Below are positions 13,307 to 23,737 of a stretch of DNA of 64,000 nt, piece by piece. Under the pieces are notes generated by a model. That model searched no databases, was not told the DNA's origin, and saw only the letters and a program-made list of their open reading frames with translations. The position numbers and the translations under genes are program-made. The stretch's first letter is position 1, and each line of letters begins with the position of its first letter. The DNA comes from Brachynemurus nebulosus (taxonomy: Eukaryota > Arthropoda > Insecta > Neuroptera > Myrmeleontidae): contig JAPWDM010000001.1 of NCBI GenBank assembly GCA_035578155.1, positions 161,545,498-161,609,497 of the forward strand, in the 5' to 3' direction.

Positions 13307-13405
13307 GATAAGTAGGTATATATGTAAATACAGTATTTAATATGGTTTTTGTGTGTCCTAAAACATGTAGCTTTTGATATACGAGGTAGAGACAGCCAAC
13401 GCGCG
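13095..13405. mobile_element. 311-bp TIR element with ATAT duplication
   Basis: The ends are inverted repeats: CGCGTGTACTCTGTCTC on the left and, reading the complement of the right, CGCGCGTTGGCTGTCTC, both continuing into ACCTCGTAT and later GGACAC. The flanks are ATAT at 13091-13094 and ATAT at 13406-13409. The empty homologue near 6247-6256 has a single ATAT in GCATATGTAC, which supports a clean insertion with a 4-bp (or shorter) duplication. A (TA)n tract fills the middle. Confidence 0.7.
13231..13303. repeat. (TA)n microsatellite inside the nested element
   Basis: 73 bases of pure TA dinucleotides. The reading frame of Tyr-Ile repeats across it on the minus strand is not a gene. Confidence 0.95.
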
Positions 13406-13945
13406 ATATGCATATTTTTACCGCCTAATTGATAAATTAAAGAAAAATTAAAAAATTAAACTTGGGTAAAAAAATTTTTTTTGTTCATTTATGTTGTTAA
13501 TTAATGCATTAGATTAGTTTTATCGAAAAATTAATATATAGTCCCATTTAAAAATCTATAAGTTTGTATCATAGCTCGAAAACCATAAGAGCTATAAAGC
13601 TCCTGACTATAGAAATTGGTTGCCCTTGTCGATATCTACAACTCTTATTTGAACAATTTTTCGATTAAATCAACGGTTTGGCTGTAATAAAAATGGCAAC
13701 TCTCGAAAAACTCACACAGTATATTATTAAACTCAAAAAAATCGGCTCAGTAATTTCGTCAAAAAATTTTTTTTTTCGAAAAATTTTGTCTTTTTGTTAT
13801 TCATAAACTATTAGCCTTGGAGGGTTGAAATATGGCAGGAATGTATCTGGGGCCAAGAAGTATTATTTTCTATAAAAACAATCCATTTTGCCTCAAGGGC
13901 CGTTTTCCCTATCTTACCCGGCTATGCCCTTTGGGGTAAAAAAAT

Positions 13946-15104
13946 TATTAGCCAACCTAATATTTTGAACGTTTTTTTCTCAAAACAATTTTGTTGGGCG
14001 CTGTCTTTCAGTTCCTTGGAAAAAATTGGAAATTTTTTCTGCACTCTTTCAAAAGCTTCAAATATTTTAATTGTTTCGGAAAAAATATTTAAACTCTTCG
14101 AACAGATTTGAATTGATATTCAAATATTTGAAGTAATTTCGCATTACCTACTTGCCAAAAATATTCTAAGTATCGGAAATTTCTCTTAAATACATCAGAA
14201 ATAATTTGAATATTCAAAAAGTTTCGAATATTCCAAAAATATTTAAATTATTATTCATAAATTTTTCGGATGTTAGATACGAAAGACGAAGATCGTTAAA
14301 CGCACAACGTTTTATAAATAGCATTTTTAGCCATCTTTCGTTAAAGAACGAAATTTCGTTACGACACTTGTATTTTTCTGACATTGTAAAAACAATTCTT
14401 ATGTTCATCCCTTATAACAGCACTGTCAACATTTTAATTATTTTCAAATCCTTGTTTCCTCTAAGTCTTTCATACATGACACATTTCTCTTCAACAGAGA
14501 AAACAAGATTGACCTACAAACAAGCAACGTACCACTGTTCTAATGAAATTTTCATATTATTTTTGCTTTGGGAGAGTGTAGCGCGTTTTGATCGTATGTA
14601 TAACCGCTGCTATCTATCACATAGATTTGAGAAATGAGATGTAAGGAATATTAAATTTTTTATATTTTCGAATGAGAATGCGAATGTTGACGTAGGTACT
14701 ATAAACTTGTGGGCATGTGTAATAAACTGAAATTGTATTTATGTTCTAATTGTTTATATAAGTTAAAAAGTTTTGTGATTGTACAAGGCCGCGTATTAAA
14801 AAAAAAAAAAAAAAAAAAAAACGAAAAACTGTTTCTTTTAAGTATACACTTTAAAAAAAATTTTTTTAAAAATTTGCGTTCTATCTAAATACCTAAATAC
14901 TAGTCGTATACCCACCCGATAGGATTTACCATCGGCAACAATTCAGGATGTCAATCAGTGTTAAAGATTTATTTAATTGCCTTAGTGACATATTTTTATA
15001 TATCTCTAACTTCAAGAATGACGAATTTCCATACAAATCCCCCATTTTACTCACTTAGAGAATGAATTTTCAAAAATTCTTTCTTAGTGCTCACCTACAT
15101 TATA
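13946..15104. other. AT-rich DNA with one unsupported open frame
   Basis: The stretch 14040-14240 is dense in GAATATT/AATATTC and TTTGAA motifs. A 143-codon frame (14206-14637, plus) is the longest outside the errantivirus apart from repeat artefacts. It has no recognisable domain, and no start or splice context sets it apart, so I do not call it a gene. A run of 24 A residues at 14798-14821 could be a retroposon tail, but I see no body that convinces me. Confidence 0.3.
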
Positions 15105-16071
15105 CAGGCTTAGTCAAAAGTATGGAAACGGTGAAATATCTCAGCGGAATAGCATTTTTGGGATAAATGATGGTAACAAAAGTTCCATCATTTTTTGCGG
15201 CGCATCCGATGGTGACCTTGACTTTGACCTCAAGGTCAAGGATCAAGATCATATCAAGATCAACTCGGTTTTTTCAAATGGCAACCCCCCTTTTCGACCG
15301 CGGAAATGGAAAGAGCAAAAAATTCTGCATCTGAATATGACCTTGAAGTCAATGATCAAGGTCAAATGCTGATTTTTACTGTAATTTTTAATTGAAAATT
15401 CTACTGTAATTTTTTTAATTTTATCGTTCGGCAGTAGGTGTAGACAGGATGTAGACTTACGCAGTAGGTATAGCCAGAATAATAGGTGTAGCCAGGATGT
15501 AGACGTGCGCACTAGGTGCAGGTAGGATGTAGACACGCGCAGTAAGTGAAGTAAGTAGGAATGAAGTTGTAGGAAGAATAAAAAAATGAAATATTTCAAA
15601 GTTACCACATAAAATTGTAACCTTACAACATATTAGACGAACAAGTTAGCCTATAGAGTTCAATATTTTAAAGTTACAATTTTATGGGGTAATTTTGAAA
15701 TATTTCATTTTATTTTATTCTTGCTTCAACCTCATTCCTACCAACTTCACTTACTGCGCATGTCTACATCGTACCTGACCCTAGTGCGCACGTCTACATT
15801 CTGTCTACACTTACTAAGGAACATCAAAATTAAAGAGATTACAGTAGAAATTTCAATTAAACATTACAGTAAAAATCAGCATTTGACCTTAATTTGACCT
15901 TGATCGTTGACTTCAAGGTCATATTCGGATGCAGAATTTTCTGCTGTCGAAAAGGGGAGGTCACCATCGGATGCGTCGTAAAAAATGATGGAACTTTTGT
16001 CACCATCATTTATTCCAAAAATTCTTTCCCGCTGACATATTTCACCGTTTCCATATTTTTGACTAACCCTG
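15105..16071. mobile_element. 967-bp foldback element flanked by TATA
   Basis: CAGGCTTAGTCAAAAGTATG at 15105 is mirrored by the complement CAGGGTTAGTCAAAAATATG at 16071. The two arms (about 480 bp each) stay alignable to the centre near 15620. TATA flanks both ends (15101-15104 and 16072-16075), compatible with a TA or TATA duplication. Inside each arm are clustered CAAGGTCA/TGACCTTGA motifs and a degenerate tandem run of GCAGTAGGTGTAG..GGATGTAGAC units of roughly 30 bp (15430-15560, complemented at 15735-15815). No transposase frame. Confidence 0.75.
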
Positions 16072-17863
16072 TATAAGAAAGTTTTGTGCAAAATTTCATC
16101 CTTCTAAACCCAACGGTTTGGTGTGATGTCCGTCACTTAGTCCGTTAGTGTAAGAGACTTATTAAGTAGATTTCACAAAAACAATTTCGTTATTGTGTAA
16201 GTTCACTGAGACTTTTAAAAAGAGTAGACATATAAATATTTTTCCCTTTTCTAATCTTTCTAGATTATCCAAAATTTTTCCTCAATTGTACCTCTATTAC
16301 ACAAAAATTTTCAGAGCTCAAACGGTTTAAAGTAACGGTTTAACTTTTAACAAAAGTTCATCATAAAAATACTTGCAAAACATTCGCACTTTTTTGCGAA
16401 CACGAATACGAAAGTTTAGAAATGCGAAGACGAATACGAATATTCATTACATCTCTATCGCATACACACATAAATGTTCAGATAGGCATAAAGGAAAAGA
16501 TATCTAGAAAGGGAAATAGTTATTTAAGCAATACTTTCATGTAAAAAGGAAAAAAAAAACTTAATTACCATTTCTTGTAATCCACCGCTACAAGTTTTTC
16601 ATGCTTGCATTTTTTCGACATATTTTCTACAAACACTAAGAAAAAAATGTGCCCTAAAATTTGCAAAAATAACGCAATACCAACCTTTTTTGTTTTGAGG
16701 ACGTGATTTGACCAGAGTAATGAATTCAAAATTACTATACACACTTCATTTACTTTTAATGTTATTCAAGTACCTAAGTATATTTCCATACACACAGACA
16801 GTATGTGTTGAAGAGATCATGTTGTTTTATGATTCTATCCCTTTTTATAGCGACATTGCGTAAGTTTATTTCTTGCGTAAAGTGTATTTGATAACAAATT
16901 TAGAGGAAACAATACAACGTTTTTTATTTGACCAAAAATTATCAAAACAAACTGTGGCTAAAGACGTCTTTTCATGTATCGCAAAGCGTAGAATAATAAA
17001 TCAAGTTGTGACAGTTGAGAACAATTCTAATTTAAGATGATTTTCAAAATTTCAAAGTAATTAGATGCTTGTAGAAAGCGAATTTTTTGTCAATTTCTTT
17101 CAAGACATTTAATTTATGTAATTATATGTCTGATGTTTAATGAACGTATATTTGATATGAGAAAACATGTCTTTTAGTAGTTAAAAATTATATAGTGGCT
17201 GAAAAAAAAATCGTGTGTTTGCGTCAGTTTAATTAAACATTAAGTGAGTGTTCAGTGTACACATGTACGTTTAAGTAAGAAAAAAAGTTTGCCATTCTTG
17301 ATAATATTATACCCGAAACCAAATATTGTGACCATTCTTCTGCTATAAATTTAGTTTGTTTACAATCGTTTTAAATATTTTATTTTCAATATCAACAATA
17401 TAAAAAAAAATTATAATCAAAATGTTTTTTAAAAATTATTGTAAATCTAAGTTAAATATAATTAAAAATTTTGTATATTTGACACCCTATAACTTTTGAA
17501 GGCCAAGTTCTTCATGAACGTGCCCATTGACAAGGTTGGACTACTTGACCAGGGCTATCGATCGGCACCGGTCTCAATCTTGGGCGCTAGAGGGCAGCTC
17601 CCTACAGAGTTTTGTCCATTGTCCTTTGTTTGAAATTTTTTTGAAGTCTTTTGTAATAAAATAAATAAAATTATGGAAGTTTAAGTACCATCTATAAACA
17701 AGGAATTTGTGGCTATCTTAATGAGTCTATTTTTTTTTTTACTATATCTCTTATATTTATGTACGTTTTTACAGATAATGGCTGTACAAAATAAAAAAAA
17801 ATAGTAAAATAAGAGCAAAAATTTTAAGAAAATGTAGGTAAAAACTTGTAAACTCGTATCAGG
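16072..17863. other. AT-rich DNA; possible transposon terminus at 16457
   Basis: No gene seen. 16380-16457 is dense in TTCGTATTCG-like repeats and ends CATTACATCTCTA. The complement of that end (TAGAGATGTAATG) shares its first nine bases with the hAT-like terminus at 33926, so it may be a solo right end of a related element; I found no left partner. At 16085-16170 the text (CAAAATTTCATCC, CCAACGGTTTGG) recalls non-LTR retroposon tails. At 17510-17600 a less AT-rich patch (GGCTATCGATCGGCACCGG) is unassigned. Confidence 0.35.
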
Positions 17864-17912
17864 TGTGCACGTAATAGGAGAAATTCTTACAATTTCTCCT
17901 ATTACGTGCACA
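17864..17912. repeat. Perfect hairpin, 22-bp stem and 5-nt loop
   Basis: 17864-17885 (TGTGCACGTAATAGGAGAAA and two T) is exactly complementary to 17891-17912, with the loop CTTAC. Weaker direct repeats of TCTTACAAATTC follow. It could be a recent foldback, a replication-slippage product or an RNA hairpin; the sequence alone does not say. Confidence 0.85.
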
Positions 17913-18178
17913 TCTCTTACAAATTCTTACAAGTTTTTAATCCATAAGGGTTTAACCAGAAAGTGAATATTTAACTTCTTCAATTAATTTTTCAAAAGTA
18001 AGATAGATGTTAAGGGAGATAAAATGCTACACGGCTACGAAATACTATACAGTAAAAGTTAAATATATTGCAGATAGGTAACTTCAAACGCCAAGAATTC
18101 ATACGTAACTATTATCCCTTGAATGAAAAATATATGTACGATTGTTAAGAATTATTAAAAACTTAAATATATGTACAT

Positions 18179-18325
18179 TTGTGTGAGTACAGGATGTAAT
18201 GACTGGGGTAGGCTAAACGATACGAGTGATATCTTGTACGAATGTTGTGTCTACAGTATATGTGTGTATGGCTGACATAAGTGTGAGTACAGGATGTTAT
18301 GATTGAGGTAGACTGGACGACACGA
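18179..18325 (+). repeat. ~100-bp partial tandem duplication
   Basis: GTGTGAGTACAGGATGTAAT, TGGGGTAGGCTAAACGA at 18181-18222 recurs as GTGTGAGTACAGGATGTTAT, TGAGGTAGACTGGACGA at 18282-18322, a period of about 101 bp. Function unknown. Confidence 0.7.
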
Positions 18326-20699
18326 GGTGAGTCGATCAAAAACTGGAAGTCGGTAGAAGTAAGTTAGACGTAATTGAAGTTTGCAAGACGTTTGCAAGTA
18401 AGACGTACCTATATAGTGTTGTATTTTGTCAAACTAAATAATATTGTGACGAATCATTTCTATTTTTGTATTATTTGTGTTTAAGTAATTCACTAATCAA
18501 TTATAATTCAATAGATCAAAACTAAAAATTGTTTTATTTAAAATAACCTGATAAATAAAATAACCTAAATATATTATAATATTTTTGCGCAACTAACGTT
18601 TTACAAAACATCCATTTCTGTAATTTTTGCTTGTAAGTATATAAACACATTTAGGTATATGTACAAATAGTCTGTGAAAAATCCGTATCCCCTAGCTCTT
18701 AACTTCTACGAATAAATATGTTAGTCTCTGTGACGTGCAAATGATATGGTAATTTGAATTTTATGTTTATTTCCTCAAAGGATCAAATATTCATTAATTG
18801 TAATGAACTTATTAATTGGAATATATTACTTGCTTGTAAGGACACAAAAATATAAAGATACAAATGATAAAAATAATTGGAAAAGGTTCGTTTGTGCGTT
18901 TTTGAATAATTAACTAACAAAAAGTATGAAAACTGTACATAAAATTAGAAAATACTGTACAGAAAATATTCTGATGTTAAAGGGATACGAATTTGACAAA
19001 TTACATTTGAAAAGTGTGGCTTTCTAACTTGGGTTAAAATAGCGTTTCCCAAATTGTGTTTCGCGGAACACTAATGCTTCGTAAGCAGTCATTAAATGTT
19101 CCACGGAAAATTTTTTAAAAATGGCGTCTTTAAATTATTTAGCTTGTCACCTGTATTTGAGCTAGTGCTCCATACAAATATAATTTAAAAAATGTTTTAC
19201 CATAGGAAAAGTTTGAGAGACACTGAACTAAAGAATTAAGGGGAAAGTTATATTGGCGTATGGGCTGGTTTAAGATCGTCGCAGCCCTTAGACACTTTTG
19301 CATAAAAGTGCATTTATGTGTAAACTTTGTCATTTAATGTCCATATTATTTAACTATTTATATATTTATATCTTCAATTCTGAATTCACATACTGTTTAT
19401 CAGTAGAAGCAATTTATTTTTTAGGTTACTCATTTTTCATTAAATAATAAATTCAGTTTTGAAATAATATCATTTCGTTTGACTTTAAAGGCTAAAGATT
19501 AAAATTATTATTTAATTTTCATAGTACATATTTGCTTGCGACATTAGGATATATAGCTATTTAAAACTTAATTTTTAGACCTTCGTAGGTTCCTATAAGT
19601 TTCTGCAGGTTTTATGTACAGTGCGTACAATGCTTAACGAGTTAGAGCACTCCTCTTGAAGCAATTCAAAATTTTTGATTCACACCTTAGCAGTTATGTT
19701 CAACATACAGTGAACATTCAAACAACACTCGACAAATACGTGTTTTATCAAATCTTCACTTGTTTGTTAATGGTCATATTGAACCGAAACATGTCATAAG
19801 AGTTTAATAAAAAGTGGTACAAAACAAACATAAACAGTCTTTCCAATCACCTGAATTCAATTTATCTAAAATATCCGTTGCATGAACAAATAAACGACGA
19901 ACATACCTATATGTTTGTTTGACCTGTGACCTAATTATCCTCCCTTTTCCAAATATAGTATAAAATTTATTCTGCTTTATTTGTTTTATTGTAAGTGAAC
20001 ATTGGTACGATCATACGTAATTTGATTAGTATAAATTAAGGTTCCCCAAAGTAGGGTCCGTGCATACCTGGAGGCATGTCAATTCATCAAATTTATGCAA
20101 TGACGGAACAGTTAAATCGAAAATAGGGTATTTAACTAAAAAAACGATTCTAAAAAATTGGCATTAAAAATAGATCATTGTAGCAAATGTCTGTATTTAA
20201 TACCATGTAACTTCTTACAACAATTTCTGAACTACAATCTGGACGTTTGCACTAATCGGAACGTTCTATTATATGTACTGACTAACGTTACGTTTTATGT
20301 CCTTAGTAGCCTGAAATACATTGTAGGTGTAAATCAACTGTCCTAGATTGACAATGAAAATTGACAATTCTATTCGACTGATAAATTCCATGTGACGTAA
20401 CCTGCAATCATAACGGTTATTTATATTTTCGGAGCAACTGACAATGAGACAAGTTTATTAATAAATAAGTATTCTATTTTTTAAGGAGTTCAGAGAAACA
20501 GTGATATTAGCAAAAATAATAATAATTTATTAAATTAGGTCATAATATAGAAAACTGATTCATTTTGAGGGGTCTTTTACAAGTAATGTGCTAAAAAAAA
20601 CACTTATTTTGGAATTTTTTTTGGAGAAGCTATTTATTGTAATGAAAATAAAGTTTTGTATATTAATTATGGTACATATAGTTAGGTGTACCTTCATTT
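18326..20699. other. AT-rich DNA, no gene seen
   Basis: No coding region, RNA gene or element terminus recognised. Short frames at 19139-19333 and 20158-20346 are unsupported. Confidence 0.4.
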
Positions 20700-21060
20700 T
20701 TTTTATCTGACCTTCCATCTGACTATAAGTCCGATTGGACAAAAATTGGACTCTTTATTGTGGTATTTTCTGCAAGACTATTTAAAATTAGCCCATCGGA
20801 CCTCATACTTTTTTATTGGCGTCATTTTGATTAAGAAACTAAGAAAGTAAGAAAATTGCTCCGTTTTCTGACCTTTCAGGCGTTCTAAAAAATCGAATTT
20901 TTTGTATTAAGGCTAATTCTAGATAGTCTTACAAAAAACACCACAAAAAGAGAATGCATCCAATTTTTGTCCAATCAGACTTACAGTATTCTTTGAATTT
21001 TTTTTAAGGTTTGTGACCTTTAACAGCCTTACGAAGGCAGATGGCTGATCAAAAATAAAA
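20700..21060. mobile_element. Foldback-like inverted repeat
   Basis: GTCCGATTGGACAAAAATTG (about 20730) and the following CAAGACTA..AATTAGCC are complemented by GGCTAATT..TAGTCTTAC and CAATTTTTGTCCAATCAGAC (about 20920-20990). The arms are at least 70 bp. Possible outer extensions (CTGACCTTCCATCTGAC / GGCAGATGGCTGATC) suggest the whole unit spans about 20700-21060. No duplication identified. Confidence 0.55.
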
Positions 21061-21621
21061 GCAAAAAATATTCAAGATACACTTAGGATAAGTGCGGGAG
21101 AGATGCCGCAGTAGCCATAGTTTGTCCGTTAATTGATAGATAGCGCTATTAATGGATTATATGTTTAAAATAACTTACCTATTTAAGCTGTATATGGTGA
21201 CATTTATGATTAGTCCATCAGTTTAGTAATTATCCCACTTTTTATTATTGAAAAGTAAGTTTTTTAACATAATATTTTATCAAGCATTTAATTCATTAGG
21301 ATTTAAGAATGAATATTTCATTGTTTTAATGAAGATGAGTTTTGTTATTAATTTAGGTATACTTTAAAAGTACTGTATAAAATTTTAGGTTAGAATCCTC
21401 CACTATGCTTGCAATAGCAAAATGCGGCATCTATCCCAACAAAAAGGAGAGATGCCGCATTTAAAGTTGGTATAGATGCCGCATCATATTACATATTAAA
21501 AACATAGACTTATACCTTAATTATACAATTTTTTTGGACTGTAAATTATGCCACGTAAACATAAAAGATCCATTAATGGATCAGGAAGAGCTCTCATATT
21601 ACTGAAGATAACTAAAATAAT

Positions 21622-21848
21622 TGTAAGGGCATAGATAAATGAAACACTATTTAGATGGCCAACATACACAATTTATTTAGCAACAGTTACATTCATAACA
21701 ATACTCCTCAACCCTCTGACCGATACAACCACTTGTCGTTCACCGCCTTTCGCCGTTTCTTCAGATGTGTATCTCACCTACTGGCTACTTTCACTCTTAC
21801 CACACCACCCTCGTTTGTATCTTGTATGTAGTTTCCATATATAATAAT
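21622..21848. repeat. Insertion absent from the second copy, AATAAT flanks
   Basis: Compared with 62074-63029 this copy has about 221 extra bases, bounded by AATAAT at 21616-21621 and 21843-21848. The insert begins TGTAAGGGCATAG and is pyrimidine-rich on the right (CCTTTCGCCGTTTCTTC). It may be a SINE or a solo LTR, but I cannot identify the family. Confidence 0.5.
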
Positions 21849-22234
21849 GATTGCCTGTGTATTGAATGTTTTGAAAAGTACTCAGAAACAAAAAAAATGT
21901 TGACGGGTTAAGATGTATAAAGTGCCAAAAATGGTTACATATGGCATGCATCAGACATGGAGATGTGTGTAATATATTTTAAAGAGGGGCGCTGCCCCAA
22001 AAAAATACAAAATTTTTAATATGAACTATGCGGCGTCTCTCCTTCTTTGATGCGGCATCTCTCTCCTAGGTGTGGGAGAGACGTAGTTTTGCAGGCTCTA
22101 CAAAAATGTTAATTATGAATCCTTTATGACTCAAAATTTAAAATTATTTATTAATAATTTTAAGGAGCAATGTTTACATGTATTGCGTACCTAATTTTAA
22201 ATCAATTAAATGCACACTTAAAGAATTATCAAGT

Positions 22235-22496
22235 AAATAAATTGTTACCTCTATTTTCGCCAAAAAATTTAAACTTGTAATTTCATTTTTTGACTTCATT
22301 TGGCGATAAACCTCAATATTAAGGCCAACAAAAAACCAAACAGAATTTTTTAACCAATCTTCAACATGTCGACCGGTTTCGGTCGACATGTTAAAGATTG
22401 GTTAAAAAATTCTGTTTGGTTTTTTGCTGGTCTTAATATTGAGGTTTATCGTTAAATAAAGTCAAATAATGAAATTACAAGTTTGAATTATCAAGT
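22235..22496. repeat. Foldback insertion with 12-bp direct repeats
   Basis: This block is missing from the copy at 62074-63029. It is bounded by GAATTATCAAGT at 22223-22234 and 22485-22496. Its core is a near-perfect inverted repeat of about 105-bp arms centred at 22381 (AACATGTCGACC, then GGTCGACATGTT). The arm phrases are TTTTTTAACCAATCTT and AAGATTGGTTAAAAAA. The left 35 bp before the arm is unpaired. A 12-bp duplication would be unusual for a cut-and-paste element. Confidence 0.65.
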
Positions 22497-22738
22497 GTTT
22501 TCAAAATGTGCGGCATCTCTCCCGCATTCACCCTAGATAATAATATGTACTTTAATGTACAGAAGTTTCTTTTTTTTCAATAGGTATGATAAATAGTGTC
22601 TCCAAAATAAAATTCCAAAAGTCTTTTCTTTTATAGCACATCACTGGGTAAAAGACCCCTTAACAGATTACAACTTTCATGCATGATGCGAATGACAAAT
22701 GATGCATGTAAACTATAAATATACCAGATGATCACTGA

Positions 22739-22990
22739 TACAATCAAGGATCACGGACTGCTAGGCCAAGGATTAAAATCCCGCGGTCGTGTATGCTTGT
22801 AAAGGTTTTTCTACAGTTTCCCTTTACAATTCCAAACGAATATTGGCACAGTTCCTTTTAGGGAAATCGACAGCAAGCGGATACCGTCCAAATGCTAACC
22901 CCCCTTCTGATTTCCTTGTCCCCCACTCACATCATAATAATGTAATGTGTAATACGTATGGTGTAAATAAAAAGAAGAAAATGATGTAGA
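22739..22990 (+). repeat. Possible SINE-like repeat
   Basis: GGATTAAAATCCCGC at about 22770 looks like a degenerate tRNA T-arm (box B), followed by the segment shared with 5215-5325 and ending in an AAATAAAAAGAAGAAAATG tail. A clear box A is not visible. I regard this as a possible tRNA-derived SINE only. Confidence 0.25.
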
Positions 22991-23008
22991 TAGTGTTTGC
23001 TATAGATA

Positions 23009-23735
23009 CACGGAGAGAAAAATCATATAATTTTTATAGATAAAATTTAATGTGCTAACACAACTTCTATCACACTCTTATGCATATATGTTATAGTTTA
23101 ATTCTTGTTGTCGTACTCTTTCATTTGCGCATCTGACCCGCAACCTTATGTTGCTTGGGCTGTACGCACTGAGGGACAATCGATCTTTTCCGACCTTCGA
23201 TCCTTTATGATGCATACAAAATGCTTGGCAACAATATATTTTAATACTGAATATAGTGAAGTAACAAAATGATGAATTAAACGCTGACCGTCCTGTAAGA
23301 CATTCTAATGAATACTGTTTGCACACCATACCACACCACACCACACCAGAAGTGACCAGCCTGGCTATGTGACCTTCATGTATGATTGTGTTGATACCCT
23401 CTGCAGCCTGCCTCGTTATGTGACAGCGTTGATACCTTCTCTTTCTTTCTTTCTACTATTAGCAGATACTGTTAGCATTTGAAAGTTAGGATAGCATGGT
23501 AATTTTTGTAAGAAAAACAATTAAAAAATATTTTTTTGTCGGGAATGGAACTTTTTATGTGCTGTTTTACAAATTTTACGGAGCTAATATTATGGAAAGA
23601 ACATTCTATCCTTTAAATTTTCTATGATTAATTATAATTTTTATATTTTTACCGTACAAAATTGAATATGTTTGCCTTTTACACGTCGATTGTAGTGCTG
23701 AGCACAGTAATTTTTCTATGAATTTTCTCTCCGTG
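23009..23735. mobile_element. TA-flanked nonautonomous TIR element
   Basis: CACGGAGAGAAAAATCATA at 23009 is mirrored at the right end (complement CACGGAGAGAAAATTCATAG, ending 23735), with TA at 23007-23008 and 23736-23737. About 20 bp of TIR plus a TA duplication fits the Tc1/mariner group or a similar family. Inside lie short (CCACA)n repeats near 23325-23346 and no transposase frame. Confidence 0.65.
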
Positions 23736-23737
23736 TA

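Larger units (their letters stand above)
13036..13735. mobile_element. Reversed copy of the 5937-6401 MITE, split
   Basis: 13396-13735 is the reverse complement of most of 5937-6260 (GCCTAATTGATAAATTAA, GCTCCTGACTAT, AAAAATGGCAACTCTCG). 13040-13094 is the complement of 6253-6305 (GTTGAAGTAGCCTCAAGTAC). Between them sits the element at 13095-13405. The far end of the family's other terminus is not present here. Confidence 0.65.
12898..13945. mobile_element. Interrupted arm of the 1887-3744 foldback family
   Basis: 12898-13035 matches 3315-3445 and 13736-13945 matches 3537-3745, both in the same orientation. Shared phrases include CCATAAAAATATATGTTA, GGTGGGTGTCGCTAA, ATCGGCTCAGTAATTTCG and CTATCTTACCCGGCTATG. 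The middle of the arm is replaced by a reversed copy of the 5937-6401 MITE, which itself holds another insertion. About 90 bp of the arm (equivalent to 3446-3535) is missing at the junction. Confidence 0.7.
21084..22535. mobile_element. TIR element with internal GGGAGAGATGCCGCA motifs, copy 1
   Basis: The outer ends are inverted: TAGGATAAGTGCGGGAGAGA on the left and, reading the complement of the right, TAGGGTGAATGCGGGAGAGA, followed by TGCCGCA in both. The same motif recurs inside in both orientations, intact or with single changes, near 21423, 21447, 21473, 22030 and 22048-22085. A second copy, inverted and about 956 bp long, lies at 62074-63029. This copy is longer because of two insertions (21622-21848 and 22235-22496). 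TA at each tip is compatible with a TA target. No transposase frame is seen, so it appears nonautonomous. Confidence 0.8.

Noticed and set aside
13228..13413. 61-codon minus frame
   Set aside because: Mostly (TA)n repeat inside a nested element.
14206..14637. 143-codon plus frame as a possible gene
   Set aside because: No domain, no distinguishing composition, no splice or promoter context; a chance frame cannot be excluded.
15249..15608. 119-codon minus frame
   Set aside because: It reads the tandem GTAGAC repeats and arm of a foldback element; Leu-His-Leu repetition is an artefact.
21084..22535. Repeated GGGAGAGATGCCGCA motifs as a CRISPR-like array
   Set aside because: The spacing is irregular, both orientations occur, and the pattern is that of a transposon end motif in eukaryotic DNA.
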